Part shown: positions 9,297 to 16,930 of the stretch, piece by piece
How positions within the stretch are numbered: the first letter of the stretch is position 1
How the letters are laid out: every line of letters begins with the position of its first letter
DNA from: Lachnospiraceae bacterium
GTDB taxonomy: Bacteria > Bacillota > Clostridia > Lachnospirales > Lachnospiraceae
Length of the DNA: 64,000 nt
Assembly: GCA_015057505.1 (NCBI GenBank)
Contig: SVEG01000007.1
Location: forward strand, 1-64,000
Reading direction: 5' to 3'
The notes under the pieces: generated by a model
Told to the model about the DNA's origin: nothing
Databases searched by the model: none
What the model saw: the letters and a program-made list of their open reading frames with translations, nothing else
Program-made: the position numbers and the translations under genes

Positions 9297-9833
9297 ATGA
9301 AGAACGTTAAAAACGCAAAGAAGACCCGCAAAGAAAAAGTTGAAGAACCTTATACTCTGAAACGATTTTTGATAGATACGGTACAGGTAGTCGGTTCTGC
9401 TTTGGTTCTGACATTTCTTTTACTTATTTTTATACAGCCGAGCATAGTATCCGGACCCTCGATGCAGCCGACCTATTATTCCAAGGATTTTTTGATTTTG
9501 TGGAGACATGGAGACATTAAACGCAACGATATTATCGCTTTTGATTCTAACAATCCCACTCATGACGATTATATCAAGAGAGTTATCGCAATAGAAGGCG
9601 ACCATCTTGTTATTTCCGACAGTATTGTTACGATAAACGGGGAAGTTATAGATGAACCCTATATCAAGGAAAGCACCTTTAAGGGTGAGATAGATATGAC
9701 GATCTCGGAAAACTGCGTATTTGTCATGGGTGACAACCGTAATGACAGCCATGACAGCCGCGTTATGGGCGAGATTAATCTTGATGATGTAATCGGTAAG
9801 GTTGTTATTAATTTCAATAAATTATTTAGGTAA
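9297..9833 (+). CDS. lepB: Signal peptidase I
   Basis: About 178 residues. A basic N-terminus is followed by one membrane segment (VGSALVLTFLLLIFI), then the catalytic Ser in SGPSMQPT and the catalytic Lys in DYIKRVIAIEGD. The conserved GDNR box reads MGDNRNDSHDSR. It cleaves signal peptides of exported preproteins on the outer face of the membrane. A GTG at 9285 would overlap the AAAGGTGA ribosome site and an ATG at 9291 is too close, so ATG 9297 with 7-base spacing is preferred. It is monocistronic, with its own promoter and a terminator at 9854-9900. Confidence 0.93.
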   Translation: MKNVKNAKKTRKEKVEEPYTLKRFLIDTVQVVGSALVLTFLLLIFIQPSIVSGPSMQPTYYSKDFLILWRHGDIKRNDIIAFDSNNPTHDDYIKRVIAIEGDHLVISDSIVTINGEVIDEPYIKESTFKGEIDMTISENCVFVMGDNRNDSHDSRVMGEINLDDVIGKVVINFNKLFR

Positions 9834-9853
9834 ACACTGCTTACCATAAAAAG

Positions 9854-9900
9854 AAAAAGCTTTCGTAAGAAGACATAAGTCTTTTTACGAAAGCTTTTTT
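9854..9900. terminator. Bidirectional terminator between convergent genes
   Basis: A long hairpin has outer arms AAAAAGCTTTCGTAA (9854-9868) and TTACGAAAGCTTTTT, and an inner stem AAGAC/GTCTT. It has an A-run on one side and a T-run on the other, so it can serve both the signal peptidase gene (+) and the 62-residue gene (-). Confidence 0.85.
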
Positions 9901-9908
9901 ATATCACA

Positions 9909-10097
9909 TTATTCTTCCCATGCCACCGCATTATCCTGCGAAGTCTCAAGAGTCTCATCAATAAGCTTGATAAGTTCAAGTAAGCTTCTGAAGTTCTGCT
10001 TCTTGTCCTCGTTCAACCACTTAACAGAGCCCTGCCAGGTTGAATTACGAAGAAACTTTATATCTACTAAAAATGACTGTTGCACTTCTTTTTCCAT
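9909..10097 (-). CDS. Small conserved-looking protein of unknown function (62 aa)
   Basis: 62 residues, cytoplasmic and acidic. It contains WQGSVKW and a Leu-rich helix (FRSLLELIKLIDETLE). GAGGTGA lies 5-6 bases before the ATG and a shared terminator sits just after the stop, which supports a real gene. I do not recognise the family with certainty; small clostridial proteins with a similar WQGSVxW start exist. It sits alone between convergent lepB and the recR operon. Confidence 0.65.
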   Translation of the reverse strand: MEKEVQQSFLVDIKFLRNSTWQGSVKWLNEDKKQNFRSLLELIKLIDETLETSQDNAVAWEE

Positions 10098-10152
10098 GAC
10101 GTCACCTCAACTACTTCTCTTATGATACCATCATTATAATAGTAACCGGTAA

Positions 10153-10180
10153 CATCTTAGTCACAAAAAAGATGTTTTTT
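10153..10180. terminator. Hairpin downstream of recR
   Basis: ACATCTT and AAGATGT form a stem around a 10-base loop. The T-run is on the plus-strand side, whereas recR needs one on the minus strand, so its role as a recR terminator is uncertain. No plus-strand gene ends nearby. Confidence 0.35.
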
Positions 10181-10192
10181 ATATTTATTTTT

Positions 10193-10792
10193 TTACAATT
10201 CAATTCTACCTTCAAGTGCCCTAAGAAGAGTAACCTCGTCAATATATTCAAGGTCGCCGCCTACAGGTACACCGCTTGCAATTCTACTCACACGAATTCC
10301 GGTAGGCTTGATAAGCTTACTGATATACATCGCCGTGGTCTCGCCCTCAAGTGATGAATTAGTCGCGATAATCACTTCATTCACATCCTCTGCGGCAAGT
10401 CTCTGAATAAGCTCCTTAAGACGGATATCATTGGGTCCGATACCCTGAAGCGGTGAAATCGCTCCGTGAAGCACATGATAGAGCCCTTCGTACTTGCCCG
10501 TCTTCTCATATGCCGCAAGGTCCCTCGTATTCTCAATAACCATTATCACGCCTGCATCTCTCTTGTCACTTCTGCAAATCGGACAATATTCTTCATCCGT
10601 AAGTGTAAAACATCTCTTACAGTATCTTATATTCTCCTTGGCAGTTACAAGTGTGTTGGCAAAGGCCTCCACACGTTCCTTCGGCATATTAATTATATGA
10701 AAAGCCAGTCTCTGCGCGGACTTGGCACCAATACCGGGAAGCGATGCAAACTCTTCAATTAATTTGTTAATATGACTGCTGTACATTTCCAT
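10193..10792 (-). CDS. recR: Recombination protein RecR
   Basis: 199 residues, the usual RecR length. It has an N-terminal helix-hairpin-helix (SLPGIGAKSAQRLAFHI), a C4 zinc finger (CKRC and CPIC), and a Toprim domain with VIENTRDLAAYEKTGKY and the LHGAISPLQGIGP block. It works with RecO and RecF in loading RecA at gaps. The reading frame extends upstream to 10879, but that part overlaps ybaB. The ATG at 10792 overlaps the ybaB stop (TAATG) and gives the canonical length. It is the third gene of dnaX-ybaB-recR. Confidence 0.95.
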   Translation of the reverse strand: MEMYSSHINKLIEEFASLPGIGAKSAQRLAFHIINMPKERVEAFANTLVTAKENIRYCKRCFTLTDEEYCPICRSDKRDAGVIMVIENTRDLAAYEKTGKYEGLYHVLHGAISPLQGIGPNDIRLKELIQRLAAEDVNEVIIATNSSLEGETTAMYISKLIKPTGIRVSRIASGVPVGGDLEYIDEVTLLRALEGRIEL

Positions 10793-11151
10793 TAGAAAGG
10801 AAATCCTCCGCCTAATCCGCCCAAACCACCGGTTACTTTTGCCATGGAAGCATTCGTTGTCTCTTCCATCTGTCTCCATGCTTCGTTAGTTGCCGCAACA
10901 ATTAAATCCTCAAGCATCTCGATATCATCAGGATCTACTACCTCGGGAGAAAGCTTAACCTTAACTACTTCTTTTTTACCTGAGATTGTAACTTCCACTG
11001 CCCCGCCGCCTGCTGTTGCGGTATATTCCTTCTCTTCTAATTCCTTAGTTGTCTCCTCCATCTGCTTCTGCATCTTCTGTGCCTGCTTCATCAGATTATT
11101 CATATTGCCGGGCATTCCCATCCCACCGGGAAATCCTCCTCTTTTTGCCAT
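10792..11151 (-). CDS. ybaB: YbaB/EbfC nucleoid-associated protein
   Basis: 119 residues. A Gly/Met-rich N-terminus ([19 protein letters not shown]) leads into the helix [20 protein letters not shown]. The strand motif [20 protein letters not shown] then leads to [16 protein letters not shown], all diagnostic of the YbaB/EbfC family. It is a small dimeric DNA-binding protein encoded almost universally between dnaX and recR, as here. GGAGA upstream gives a good ribosome site. It ends in a one-base overlap with recR. Confidence 0.95.
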   Translation of the reverse strand: MAKRGGFPGGMGMPGNMNNLMKQAQKMQKQMEETTKELEEKEYTATAGGGAVEVTISGKKEVVKVKLSPEVVDPDDIEMLEDLIVAATNEAWRQMEETTNASMAKVTGGLGGLGGGFPF

Positions 11152-11219
11152 GTCAAAATCTCCTTCCGATATTTGTATTTATAAAATTTAAAGTCTAAAG
11201 CAGTTAACCTTAGTACACT

Positions 11220-12803
11220 TTATCTATATATGTTCTCATCCTCTGCCGCAAGCTCCTCAATCGGCATCTGAATCATCTCCTGTGCCTTAATAAACACACT
11301 CTTCTGCATGCCACTCTGTGAAATAAGCTTGGACTCAATTGTAATTCTCTTCTTAATGGCAGAAGCAATAACCTCTTCCACACGCTCTCTTATCTGCTGT
11401 CTCTGGAAAAACTCCACAGCCACACTGTTATCCGACACAAAGACAAGCCTGCTCTCACCTGCCGCCTGATATCTGCAATATCTTATAAACTGTTGTATAA
11501 GCACATCCATCTTCGGTATAAGCGTGGGAAGCGCATTAACTGCCGCCTGAACATCCTCGGATACCGCCATCGGCATATTCTTAATCTCTTCTTTCTCAGC
11601 TTCAGAGATACCCTCCTCTTGTGGTTCTGCCTCCTGCTTAACAAACACACCTTCTTCAATCTGCTTCTCGATAAGACTTAATCGATTAAGCACCGACTCC
11701 AAATTAGTCTCCATCGCCGGACGCATAAGCTTGATAAGCGCTATCTCGACCATAACTCTCTTCTGAACCGCGTTACGGATCTGCCCCGACAATTCAGAAA
11801 ATACTCTTATATACCTCATAAGCACTTCCGGTTCGACGACATGTGCTTCATCGGTAAGCGCCTTGAGATTCTCAGCTGACACATCAATAATATCCGAAGC
11901 ATCCTCTGTAGTCTGAATCAGCAAGAGATTCCTCATGTACCATGTAAAATCCACAACAAACTGCGAAAGCTCCCTGCCTGTCATAATTATCTCTTCAAGC
12001 TGGTTAAGAGCACCCTTCGTATCGTTCATTATTATTTTACGAAAAAGCCTGCTGAAAACCTCTGTATCGACTGCGCCAAGTGTCTCAAGTACATTCTCAT
12101 ATGTGAGCTTCTGCCCTATATAAAACGCAAGGCACTGGTCAAGAAGACTTAAGGCATCTCTCATCGCTCCATCCGCTGCCTTGGCAATATATTTAATCGC
12201 TCTGTCTTCAACGTCGATATTCTCAACCTTCATAAGCTCTGTAAGTCTGTCAGCTATCGTCTCAACTGAAATTCTCTTAAAATCATATCTCTGACAACGC
12301 GAAAGAATTGTAACCGGAATCTTATGAACCTCCGTAGTCGCCAAAATAAATATTACATATGACGGTGGCTCTTCAAGAGTCTTAAGAAGCGCGTTAAATG
12401 CTCCTATTGACAGCATATGAACCTCATCAATAATATAAACCTTATATTTGCCTTCTGTGGGAGAATACTGCACTTCCTCCCTGATATCCCTGATATTGTC
12501 AACACCGTTATTGGATGCTGCATCTATCTCTATAACATTCATGGATACACCATCACGGACTGCCCTGCAGCTTGCACACTCATTACAGGGATTACCGTCT
12601 ACCGGATGATCACAATTGACTGTCTTAGCAAAAATCTTCGCAACGGTTGTCTTACCTGTACCTCTCGTACCGCAAAACAAATAGGCGTGCCCTATTCGGT
12701 CCGCCTCAATCTGATTCTTTAATGTTGTAACAATGTGGTCCTGTCCCTTAACATCCGAAAAACTATCGGGACGCCATTTACGATACAGTGCCATGTAAGA
12801 CAT
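11220..12803 (-). CDS. dnaX: DNA polymerase III subunit gamma/tau
   Basis: 527 residues. Walker A FCGTRGTGKTTVAK and the zinc module CDHPVDGNPCNECASC come first. Then come the Walker B/DExx IDEVHML, sensor 1 ILATTEVHKIP and SRC box LSRCQRYDFKRI, followed by the domain III collar and a tau-like C-terminal extension. It is the ATPase of the clamp loader that couples polymerase to helicase. It is first in the dnaX-ybaB-recR operon, behind promoter 12930-12958 and a ~120-base structured leader. The start follows CGGAG at good distance. I saw no obvious slippery A-run for a shorter gamma form, though I did not test this exhaustively. Confidence 0.96.
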   Translation of the reverse strand: MSYMALYRKWRPDSFSDVKGQDHIVTTLKNQIEADRIGHAYLFCGTRGTGKTTVAKIFAKTVNCDHPVDGNPCNECASCRAVRDGVSMNVIEIDAASNNGVDNIRDIREEVQYSPTEGKYKVYIIDEVHMLSIGAFNALLKTLEEPPSYVIFILATTEVHKIPVTILSRCQRYDFKRISVETIADRLTELMKVENIDVEDRAIKYIAKAADGAMRDALSLLDQCLAFYIGQKLTYENVLETLGAVDTEVFSRLFRKIIMNDTKGALNQLEEIIMTGRELSQFVVDFTWYMRNLLLIQTTEDASDIIDVSAENLKALTDEAHVVEPEVLMRYIRVFSELSGQIRNAVQKRVMVEIALIKLMRPAMETNLESVLNRLSLIEKQIEEGVFVKQEAEPQEEGISEAEKEEIKNMPMAVSEDVQAAVNALPTLIPKMDVLIQQFIRYCRYQAAGESRLVFVSDNSVAVEFFQRQQIRERVEEVIASAIKKRITIESKLISQSGMQKSVFIKAQEMIQMPIEELAAEDENIYR

Positions 12804-12924
12804 GCGATATCAACTCCGTTTATCAATACCATACTCGCAAACCCCGCACTTCGTGCTCATTGTCTGCTGCGCAGACGGTTTGCTCACCGGGCAGTGCCGA
12901 GAAAATACTTTACTCTGCCCTTAT
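12804..12924 (-). promoter_or_regulatory. Structured 5' leader of dnaX
   Basis: On the minus-strand RNA, CUGCCC/GGGCAG forms a first hairpin (12889-12894 with 12915-12920). A three-way junction follows, with outer stem 12837-12843/12877-12883 (GCAAACC/GGTTTGC), inner hairpin 12862-12876 (GTCTGC, 3-base loop, GCAGAC) and inner hairpin 12846-12856 (GCAC, 3-base loop, GTGC). I recognise no known riboswitch class. There is no U-run, so it does not look like a simple attenuator. Confidence 0.5.
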
Positions 12925-12929
12925 CGAAC

Positions 12930-12958
12930 ATTATAACCTAATTTGACAAAAAGTACAA
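12930..12958 (-). promoter_or_regulatory. Promoter of dnaX-ybaB-recR
   Basis: TTGTAC (12953-12958), a 17-base spacer and TATAAT (12930-12935) on the minus strand. The element sits just beyond the stop of the glycosylase gene and gives a leader of about 120 bases. Confidence 0.65.
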
Positions 12959-12976
12959 GGCGGATTAAAGTATTAG

Positions 12977-13471
12977 TCACAATCTGAGTTTTGCACTCCA
13001 CGCCTCTTTGAGCCGTTCCATCCCAAATGCTGCATTTGCCGGACTTGTGGACGGACATTTTACAGCAGACCTGCCCGTACTTTCTCTACAATATTTTTCA
13101 TATAATCTGTGTGCCGTAGCACCGTTTGCAATAATCTTCTCTATATTTGCACTCTTAAGTATCCTTTTAATATCCGCCGGAACCACGTTACGGATACTGC
13201 TGTCACTTGAACCTATGATGTCGCACTCCAAAACAACATCCCAAAGTGCAATCCCGTGTCGCAAAAGTAACGCCTTTTTCTCCGCTATGGTTGTTGGCAC
13301 TTCCTCACCCGTCAACTCTGCAATTAACCGCCAAAATCGGTTCTGCGAATGTCCGTAATAGAAGTTCTCTTCCCGCGATTTGACAGACGGAAAAGTACCA
13401 AGAATCAGCACTCTTGAATTCTCATCAAAAACCGGCTCAAATGTTGTTTTAACTCTTGTGTATTCGGCCAT
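12977..13471 (-). CDS. UDG-superfamily DNA glycosylase (deoxyinosine/hypoxanthine type)
   Basis: 164 residues. Motif 1 LILGTFPSVKSR, then YYGHSQNRFWRL, and the C-terminal motif CPSTSPANA match the UDG-superfamily branch annotated as DNA-deoxyinosine glycosylase (HDG, family 6 type). It removes deaminated bases from DNA to start base excision repair. AAGGAGG lies 8 bases before the ATG. No separate promoter is visible between this gene and the SRP RNA terminator 50 bases upstream, so it may be transcribed by read-through of that terminator. A mismatch-uracil (MUG-like) specificity is the alternative. Confidence 0.85.
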   Translation of the reverse strand: MAEYTRVKTTFEPVFDENSRVLILGTFPSVKSREENFYYGHSQNRFWRLIAELTGEEVPTTIAEKKALLLRHGIALWDVVLECDIIGSSDSSIRNVVPADIKRILKSANIEKIIANGATAHRLYEKYCRESTGRSAVKCPSTSPANAAFGMERLKEAWSAKLRL

Positions 13472-13520
13472 ATCTTTTCCTCCTTCTAATCTGCCAAGCC
13501 GCTTACAGGGCTTTTGCTAC

Positions 13521-13550
13521 AAAAAAAGCCGTCATAAATATTATGACAGC
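13521..13550 (-). terminator. Terminator of the SRP RNA
   Basis: On the minus strand, GCTGTCATAA and TTATGACGGC pair with one U-G wobble, followed directly by a run of seven U. It lies 13 bases beyond the SRP RNA 3' end and 50 bases before the glycosylase start. Confidence 0.85.
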
Positions 13551-13562
13551 CAACATTCTTTT

Positions 13563-13834
13563 AAAACCGTGCATCCGGCTTTGAATTCGCTTCATGGGCG
13601 TTACCAATACAGTTAACTCGGCCCAGGCAACCTTACGGCACACAGAAGGTTTTACTTAGTGCTGCTCCATTCCTGACCTGACACGATTCATAAATTTCTG
13701 TTGCGTAAGACCCAAACGTCATCGCCACTTATAATGGCCTGCCCCACAAAGACAAACCCGAGGCCGGATATCACCCCTGCTAGAGCGGATTGCAGGTACA
13801 GGGCACCGCTAACTCCCCGGCTGCACGGACTTTT
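13563..13834 (-). ncRNA. ffs: Signal recognition particle RNA, large Firmicutes type
   Basis: About 270 bases. The domain IV signature is present on the minus strand: GTCAGGTCAGGAATGGAGC followed by AGCACTAAG, the Ffh-binding hairpin with its GGAA tetraloop. The segments GCGGTGCCCTGTACCTGC, AATCCGCTCTAGCAGGG and GTTGCCTGGGCCGAGTTAAC match the Alu-domain and helix 5 sequences of Bacillus/Clostridium scRNA as I remember them. The 5' end (CCGTGCA) pairs with the 3' end (TGCACGG). It has its own strong promoter and terminator. It guides membrane-protein and secretory ribosomes to the translocon together with Ffh and FtsY. Confidence 0.95.
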
Positions 13835-13863
13835 AGTATAAAATAATATGCTTTATTTGTCAA
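13835..13863 (-). promoter_or_regulatory. Strong promoter of SRP RNA
   Basis: Perfect TTGACA (13858-13863), a 17-base spacer and TATACT (13835-13840), with the RNA starting a few bases later. This strength is expected for an abundant stable RNA. Confidence 0.85.
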
Positions 13864-13877
13864 GATAATTTAAAAGC

Positions 13878-13898
13878 GGGCGGAGAAAATCTCCGCCC
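13878..13898 (-). terminator. Terminator of the DUF1508 gene
   Basis: Perfect GGGCGGAGA/TCTCCGCCC stem with a 3-base loop, followed on the minus strand by GCUUUU. It lies 18 bases past the stop of the DUF1508 gene and just before the SRP RNA promoter. Confidence 0.85.
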
Positions 13899-13915
13899 GA
13901 ATTAATTCTGATATA

Positions 13916-14278
13916 TTATTTCTCAACTGCAGCATCGGGAGCGTTCTTCTTAACGCTTGCGATACCGTTCATGCAACCGTCTTTGCTCTTGTAGCCTTCT
14001 GAAGCAGCGATAACTTCGCCGTTTCTGGCTTTGAGTCTGAATCTGAACTCATCTGCCTTATCCTTGTATACTTCATACTTAGGATGCTTAACTGCAACTA
14101 CATCTGCAACTGTCTGATCTTCAACGTCTGCTCCACAGTTGTTCTTAACACTCTCGATACCGTTAAGGCAAGCTGCCTCTGTTGTATAAACTTCTGATGT
14201 TGCGATAACTTCGCCGTTACCAGCCTTAAGGTCAAATTTGAAACCTGTAGATGTTGCTTTTACTACGAATTTTCCCAT
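13916..14278 (-). CDS. YegP-like protein with two DUF1508 repeats
   Basis: 120 residues made of two tandem copies of the ~50-residue DUF1508 unit: KFVVKATSTGFKFDLKAGNG and YEVYKDKADEFRFRLKARNG, each followed by EVIA-S-Y and an NGI-SVKKN ending. YegP-type proteins are small beta-rich dimers of poorly known role. The open frame runs further upstream, but GAGGAGG lies 8 bases before the ATG at 14278 and a perfect promoter just before that fixes this start. Its own promoter and terminator make it a single-gene unit, probably well expressed. Confidence 0.88.
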   Translation of the reverse strand: MGKFVVKATSTGFKFDLKAGNGEVIATSEVYTTEAACLNGIESVKNNCGADVEDQTVADVVAVKHPKYEVYKDKADEFRFRLKARNGEVIAASEGYKSKDGCMNGIASVKKNAPDAAVEK

Positions 14279-14320
14279 GGTGAAATCCTCCTCATATATT
14301 TTATTATTAATAATGCAGTT

Positions 14321-14349
14321 ATTATAACATAACATTCGACTTTTTTCAA
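14321..14349 (-). promoter_or_regulatory. Promoter of DUF1508 gene
   Basis: TTGAAA (14344-14349), a 17-base spacer and TATAAT (14321-14326). It overlaps the last codon of the gene upstream at 14358. Confidence 0.75.
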
Positions 14350-14357
14350 CAAATGTC

Positions 14358-14837
14358 TTATTTATTTTGTGGCCATACAGGAAAATCTTCCACTGCCTCT
14401 GTCGCAAAAAACTCTAGCACCAGCCTATCCTGCTCAAGTTCTGCCTCTGCTTTTGCCTCATTTATTCTTGTAAGCGCCGACTCTGCGAGTTTCTCATAAT
14501 AATCCGGTCCCTGCTCATCAAGTCCGAGTTTTGCCGCCTGTCTGTATGTAATACAGTCAAACATATCCTCATACGCATACGCAATTCTCCAAAAACGCTG
14601 CGTTTCTTCGCCTGTCTCTCTGTAAAGCCAGAGTGTATCGTACATTCTCAAATAATCTCCGCGTGCTAAATCCCTATCGCACATATTGGGCACGGAAAGT
14701 TCTTCATTCCAGACTATCTCCTCATAAACAGTATCTATCGTATATATAATCATACTCAAATTCATGATAAGCAAAAGGAGAATTGCGAGAATTTTAAAAA
14801 TAAAGCTAATCGGTCTTCTTTTCTTCTTAGTAGCCAT
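14358..14837 (-). CDS. Membrane-anchored protein, unknown function
   Basis: 159 residues. A basic start (MATKKKRRPI) is followed by one membrane helix (FKILAILLLLIMNLSMIIY). An acidic extracytoplasmic domain of ~120 residues contains tyrosine-rich helices (YLRMYDTLWLYRETGEE). It resembles the outer domains of the two zinc-ribbon proteins upstream but lacks the zinc ribbon. The start overlaps the end of the preceding gene by 11 bases, so the three form one operon behind tadA. I do not recognise a family. Confidence 0.7.
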   Translation of the reverse strand: MATKKKRRPISFIFKILAILLLLIMNLSMIIYTIDTVYEEIVWNEELSVPNMCDRDLARGDYLRMYDTLWLYRETGEETQRFWRIAYAYEDMFDCITYRQAAKLGLDEQGPDYYEKLAESALTRINEAKAEAELEQDRLVLEFFATEAVEDFPVWPQNK

Positions 14838-15600
14838 CTATCTCTACACCCAGCCTTTCCTCTACAACCTTAGCAAATGCCTCCAGCTTATCATCTGCCC
14901 AATAATATGCTTCCCCATCCGCAACCAAGGCTTCGATTTCTTCTCTTGTTACACCAAACCACACAGTCCAGTCAAGAATTATTTCTTCTCTAAAAACTTC
15001 AAAAGCGGCCGCATTCCTGTCACTTATTTCTTCATAAACGCCCATATTCGGAAGTAACACCTGATAACCGTAACTAAATACATACTCCCAGTCATAACTG
15101 CTTAGGTCTTCTATTTCTCCGCGCAGATATTCAACCACACCGTAAAAGCAACTTCTGTATTCCAAGACATCATAATAATACAGTGCGAACTGACTGTAAT
15201 CGTATGTTTTAGGATTCTCGTAATCGTAAATATCATACTTTTGGACGTACAAAAAAAGCTTGTCATAATCGCCCGTTTCATAATATCCGTCAAGCGTCTC
15301 TTTGTAATCCGACGGAAGCTTCGGCTGAAAAATCTCTCCTTCAATATACATGCTACACATAAAAGAAACAATCGTTACGACAACAAACAAAACACAAAGC
15401 CCCAAGAGAATTCTTGTAAGGACTTTATGAACAATGTCGGATTTGTTGGACGCTATAACCTTTTCTGCCTCGGCCTCGTTTTTGGCTGTCTCCTCATCAA
15501 ATTCCTTCTGTCTTTGATATGCAATTAAATTTTCCTGATTACAGTAGGGGCAACGTAACTGGTCGGCACCTACTTCACCACCACAAAATGTACATTTCAT
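14827..15600 (-). CDS. Zinc-ribbon membrane protein, unknown function
   Basis: 257 residues. The N-terminal zinc ribbon has CTFC and CPYC pairs (residues 3-21). A charged helical linker and a membrane helix (VLTRILLGLCVLFVVVTIVSFM, ~60-85) follow. The outer domain of ~165 residues is rich in Tyr/Asp and TPR-like (KLFLYVQKYDIYDY). The topology is a cytosolic metal-binding head with an extracytoplasmic sensor-like tail. It is paralogous in plan to the next gene upstream. The role is unknown; envelope sensing or a scaffold would be inference. Confidence 0.72.
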   Translation of the reverse strand: MKCTFCGGEVGADQLRCPYCNQENLIAYQRQKEFDEETAKNEAEAEKVIASNKSDIVHKVLTRILLGLCVLFVVVTIVSFMCSMYIEGEIFQPKLPSDYKETLDGYYETGDYDKLFLYVQKYDIYDYENPKTYDYSQFALYYYDVLEYRSCFYGVVEYLRGEIEDLSSYDWEYVFSYGYQVLLPNMGVYEEISDRNAAAFEVFREEIILDWTVWFGVTREEIEALVADGEAYYWADDKLEAFAKVVEERLGVEIDGY

Positions 15601-15619
15601 GTGCTGTTATCCTTTCTTT

Positions 15620-16378
15620 TTATCTGCAACCGAGTTCGGTAACAACCGCATCCGAATACGGATATAAATCTTCCTCTTCAAGGGACTCAAGCGCAAGCAT
15701 CTCGCTTATCTTTTCTTCGGTAACAGGAAACTTATCTAACATAAATATCTTAATATCGGCATAGATTTCTTTGAGAAGCGTCTCATTACCCAAAAGGCCT
15801 TTATCCGTATATCCATCCTCTGCCGCATGCATGCCGCGAATTCCGTAATAAAGCACCCAGTACATAATTCCGATTCGCGAATCCTTATCAGCCTCCGGTC
15901 CCATCTCATTGCAGTAATAGTCCCACATTTCAGCAATCTTCATATAGTAATAATATGCGTCCGCAACCTGTGTATATTTGTCAAACTTATATCCGTAGAT
16001 ATAGTTCTCATCCACATATTCCGTAAGTTCTTTGTACTGCTCATTGGCGTAATATTCTTCTAAAGTCTTAAGCCACTTCTCTTCCGTATTGTCTTCTGAA
16101 GTATTATGTAACTTGGCTGATATAAATGCAACCAAAACTCCTACCAATACAATAACAACAAGTGCCGTTATAACAATCGCAATCTTATGTGAAAAAAGGG
16201 CAACTATTTTTTTCGGAAGAGTTTTCTTCATCGCCCTTCTGTCTTTGCGTAATCCTTTAATTGTATCCTCATGTCGCTGCTTTGCCACACTCTCTATCTC
16301 GTGAAGACAGTGCTCACAATGTGTGGCATTCTTCAAAAGAGATGCCCCACAATACGGGCAAATATTACTTTTCGCCAT
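15620..16378 (-). CDS. Zinc-ribbon membrane protein, unknown function (paralogue)
   Basis: About 252 residues. The N-terminal zinc ribbon has CPYC and CEHC (residues ~6-26). A basic linker (LRKDRRAMKKTLPKKI) and a membrane helix (IAIVITALVVIVLVGVLVAFI) follow, then an outer domain of ~155 residues with repeated Tyr-rich helices. It has the same plan as the 257-residue neighbour. An upstream in-frame ATG at 16399 exists, but AAAGGAG sits 9 bases before the ATG at 16378. The start lies inside the tadA 3' end (14-base overlap), coupling it to tadA. Confidence 0.72.
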   Translation of the reverse strand: MAKSNICPYCGASLLKNATHCEHCLHEIESVAKQRHEDTIKGLRKDRRAMKKTLPKKIVALFSHKIAIVITALVVIVLVGVLVAFISAKLHNTSEDNTEEKWLKTLEEYYANEQYKELTEYVDENYIYGYKFDKYTQVADAYYYYMKIAEMWDYYCNEMGPEADKDSRIGIMYWVLYYGIRGMHAAEDGYTDKGLLGNETLLKEIYADIKIFMLDKFPVTEEKISEMLALESLEEEDLYPYSDAVVTELGCR

Positions 16379-16859
16379 TGCTCTTTTTCTCCTTTTCAAA
16401 AGCTACTCTTATACGCAAATCCGCAAAAAAATCTGACAGCATTCTACTGCATTCTTCCTCGAGAACTCCTCTCACTATCTCCACCTGATGATTAAACTCA
16501 GACACCTGTAAAAGATTGAGAATCGAACCGGCACAGCCTGACTTAGGGCTCATACAGCCGATATATACCCGCTTCATCCTCGCCTGAACAATCGCGCCTG
16601 CACACATCTGGCACGGCTCAAGCGTCACATACATATCGCAGTCCTCAAGTCTCCAATCCCCCATAACCTTACTTGCCTTACGAATTGCATTAAGCTCTGC
16701 ATGTGACAAGGTATTCTTGTCTATTTTGCGCCTGTTATAGCCCCTTGCAATAATCTTATCCTGATATACAATTACACATCCTATCGGCACCTCCCCTATG
16801 GCAGCAGCTCTTTTTGCCTGCTTAAGTGCCTCTTTCATGTATTTTTCCTCTTTGTTCAT
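16365..16859 (-). CDS. tadA: tRNA-specific adenosine deaminase TadA
   Basis: 164 residues. The zinc/catalytic motifs are HAELNAI (His and proton-shuttling Glu) and PCQMCAGA (two zinc Cys). MKEALKQAKRAAAIGEVPIGCVIV at the N-terminus (first part) is typical of TadA. It converts A34 to inosine in the tRNA-Arg(ACG) wobble position. It is the first gene of a unit with the zinc-ribbon membrane proteins and divergent from the nrdG-like gene. Confidence 0.95.
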   Translation of the reverse strand: MNKEEKYMKEALKQAKRAAAIGEVPIGCVIVYQDKIIARGYNRRKIDKNTLSHAELNAIRKASKVMGDWRLEDCDMYVTLEPCQMCAGAIVQARMKRVYIGCMSPKSGCAGSILNLLQVSEFNHQVEIVRGVLEEECSRMLSDFFADLRIRVAFEKEKKSNGEK

Positions 16860-16930
16860 GTTGCACCTTTGAATTAATTTTGATATGATACATTATAATA
16901 TTTATATTTTAGGAAAGCAAGGAAAGAAAC

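Noticed and set aside
10793..10879. N-terminal extension of RecR
   Set aside because: It overlaps ybaB, is not RecR-like, and the ATG at 10792 gives the usual length with TAATG coupling.
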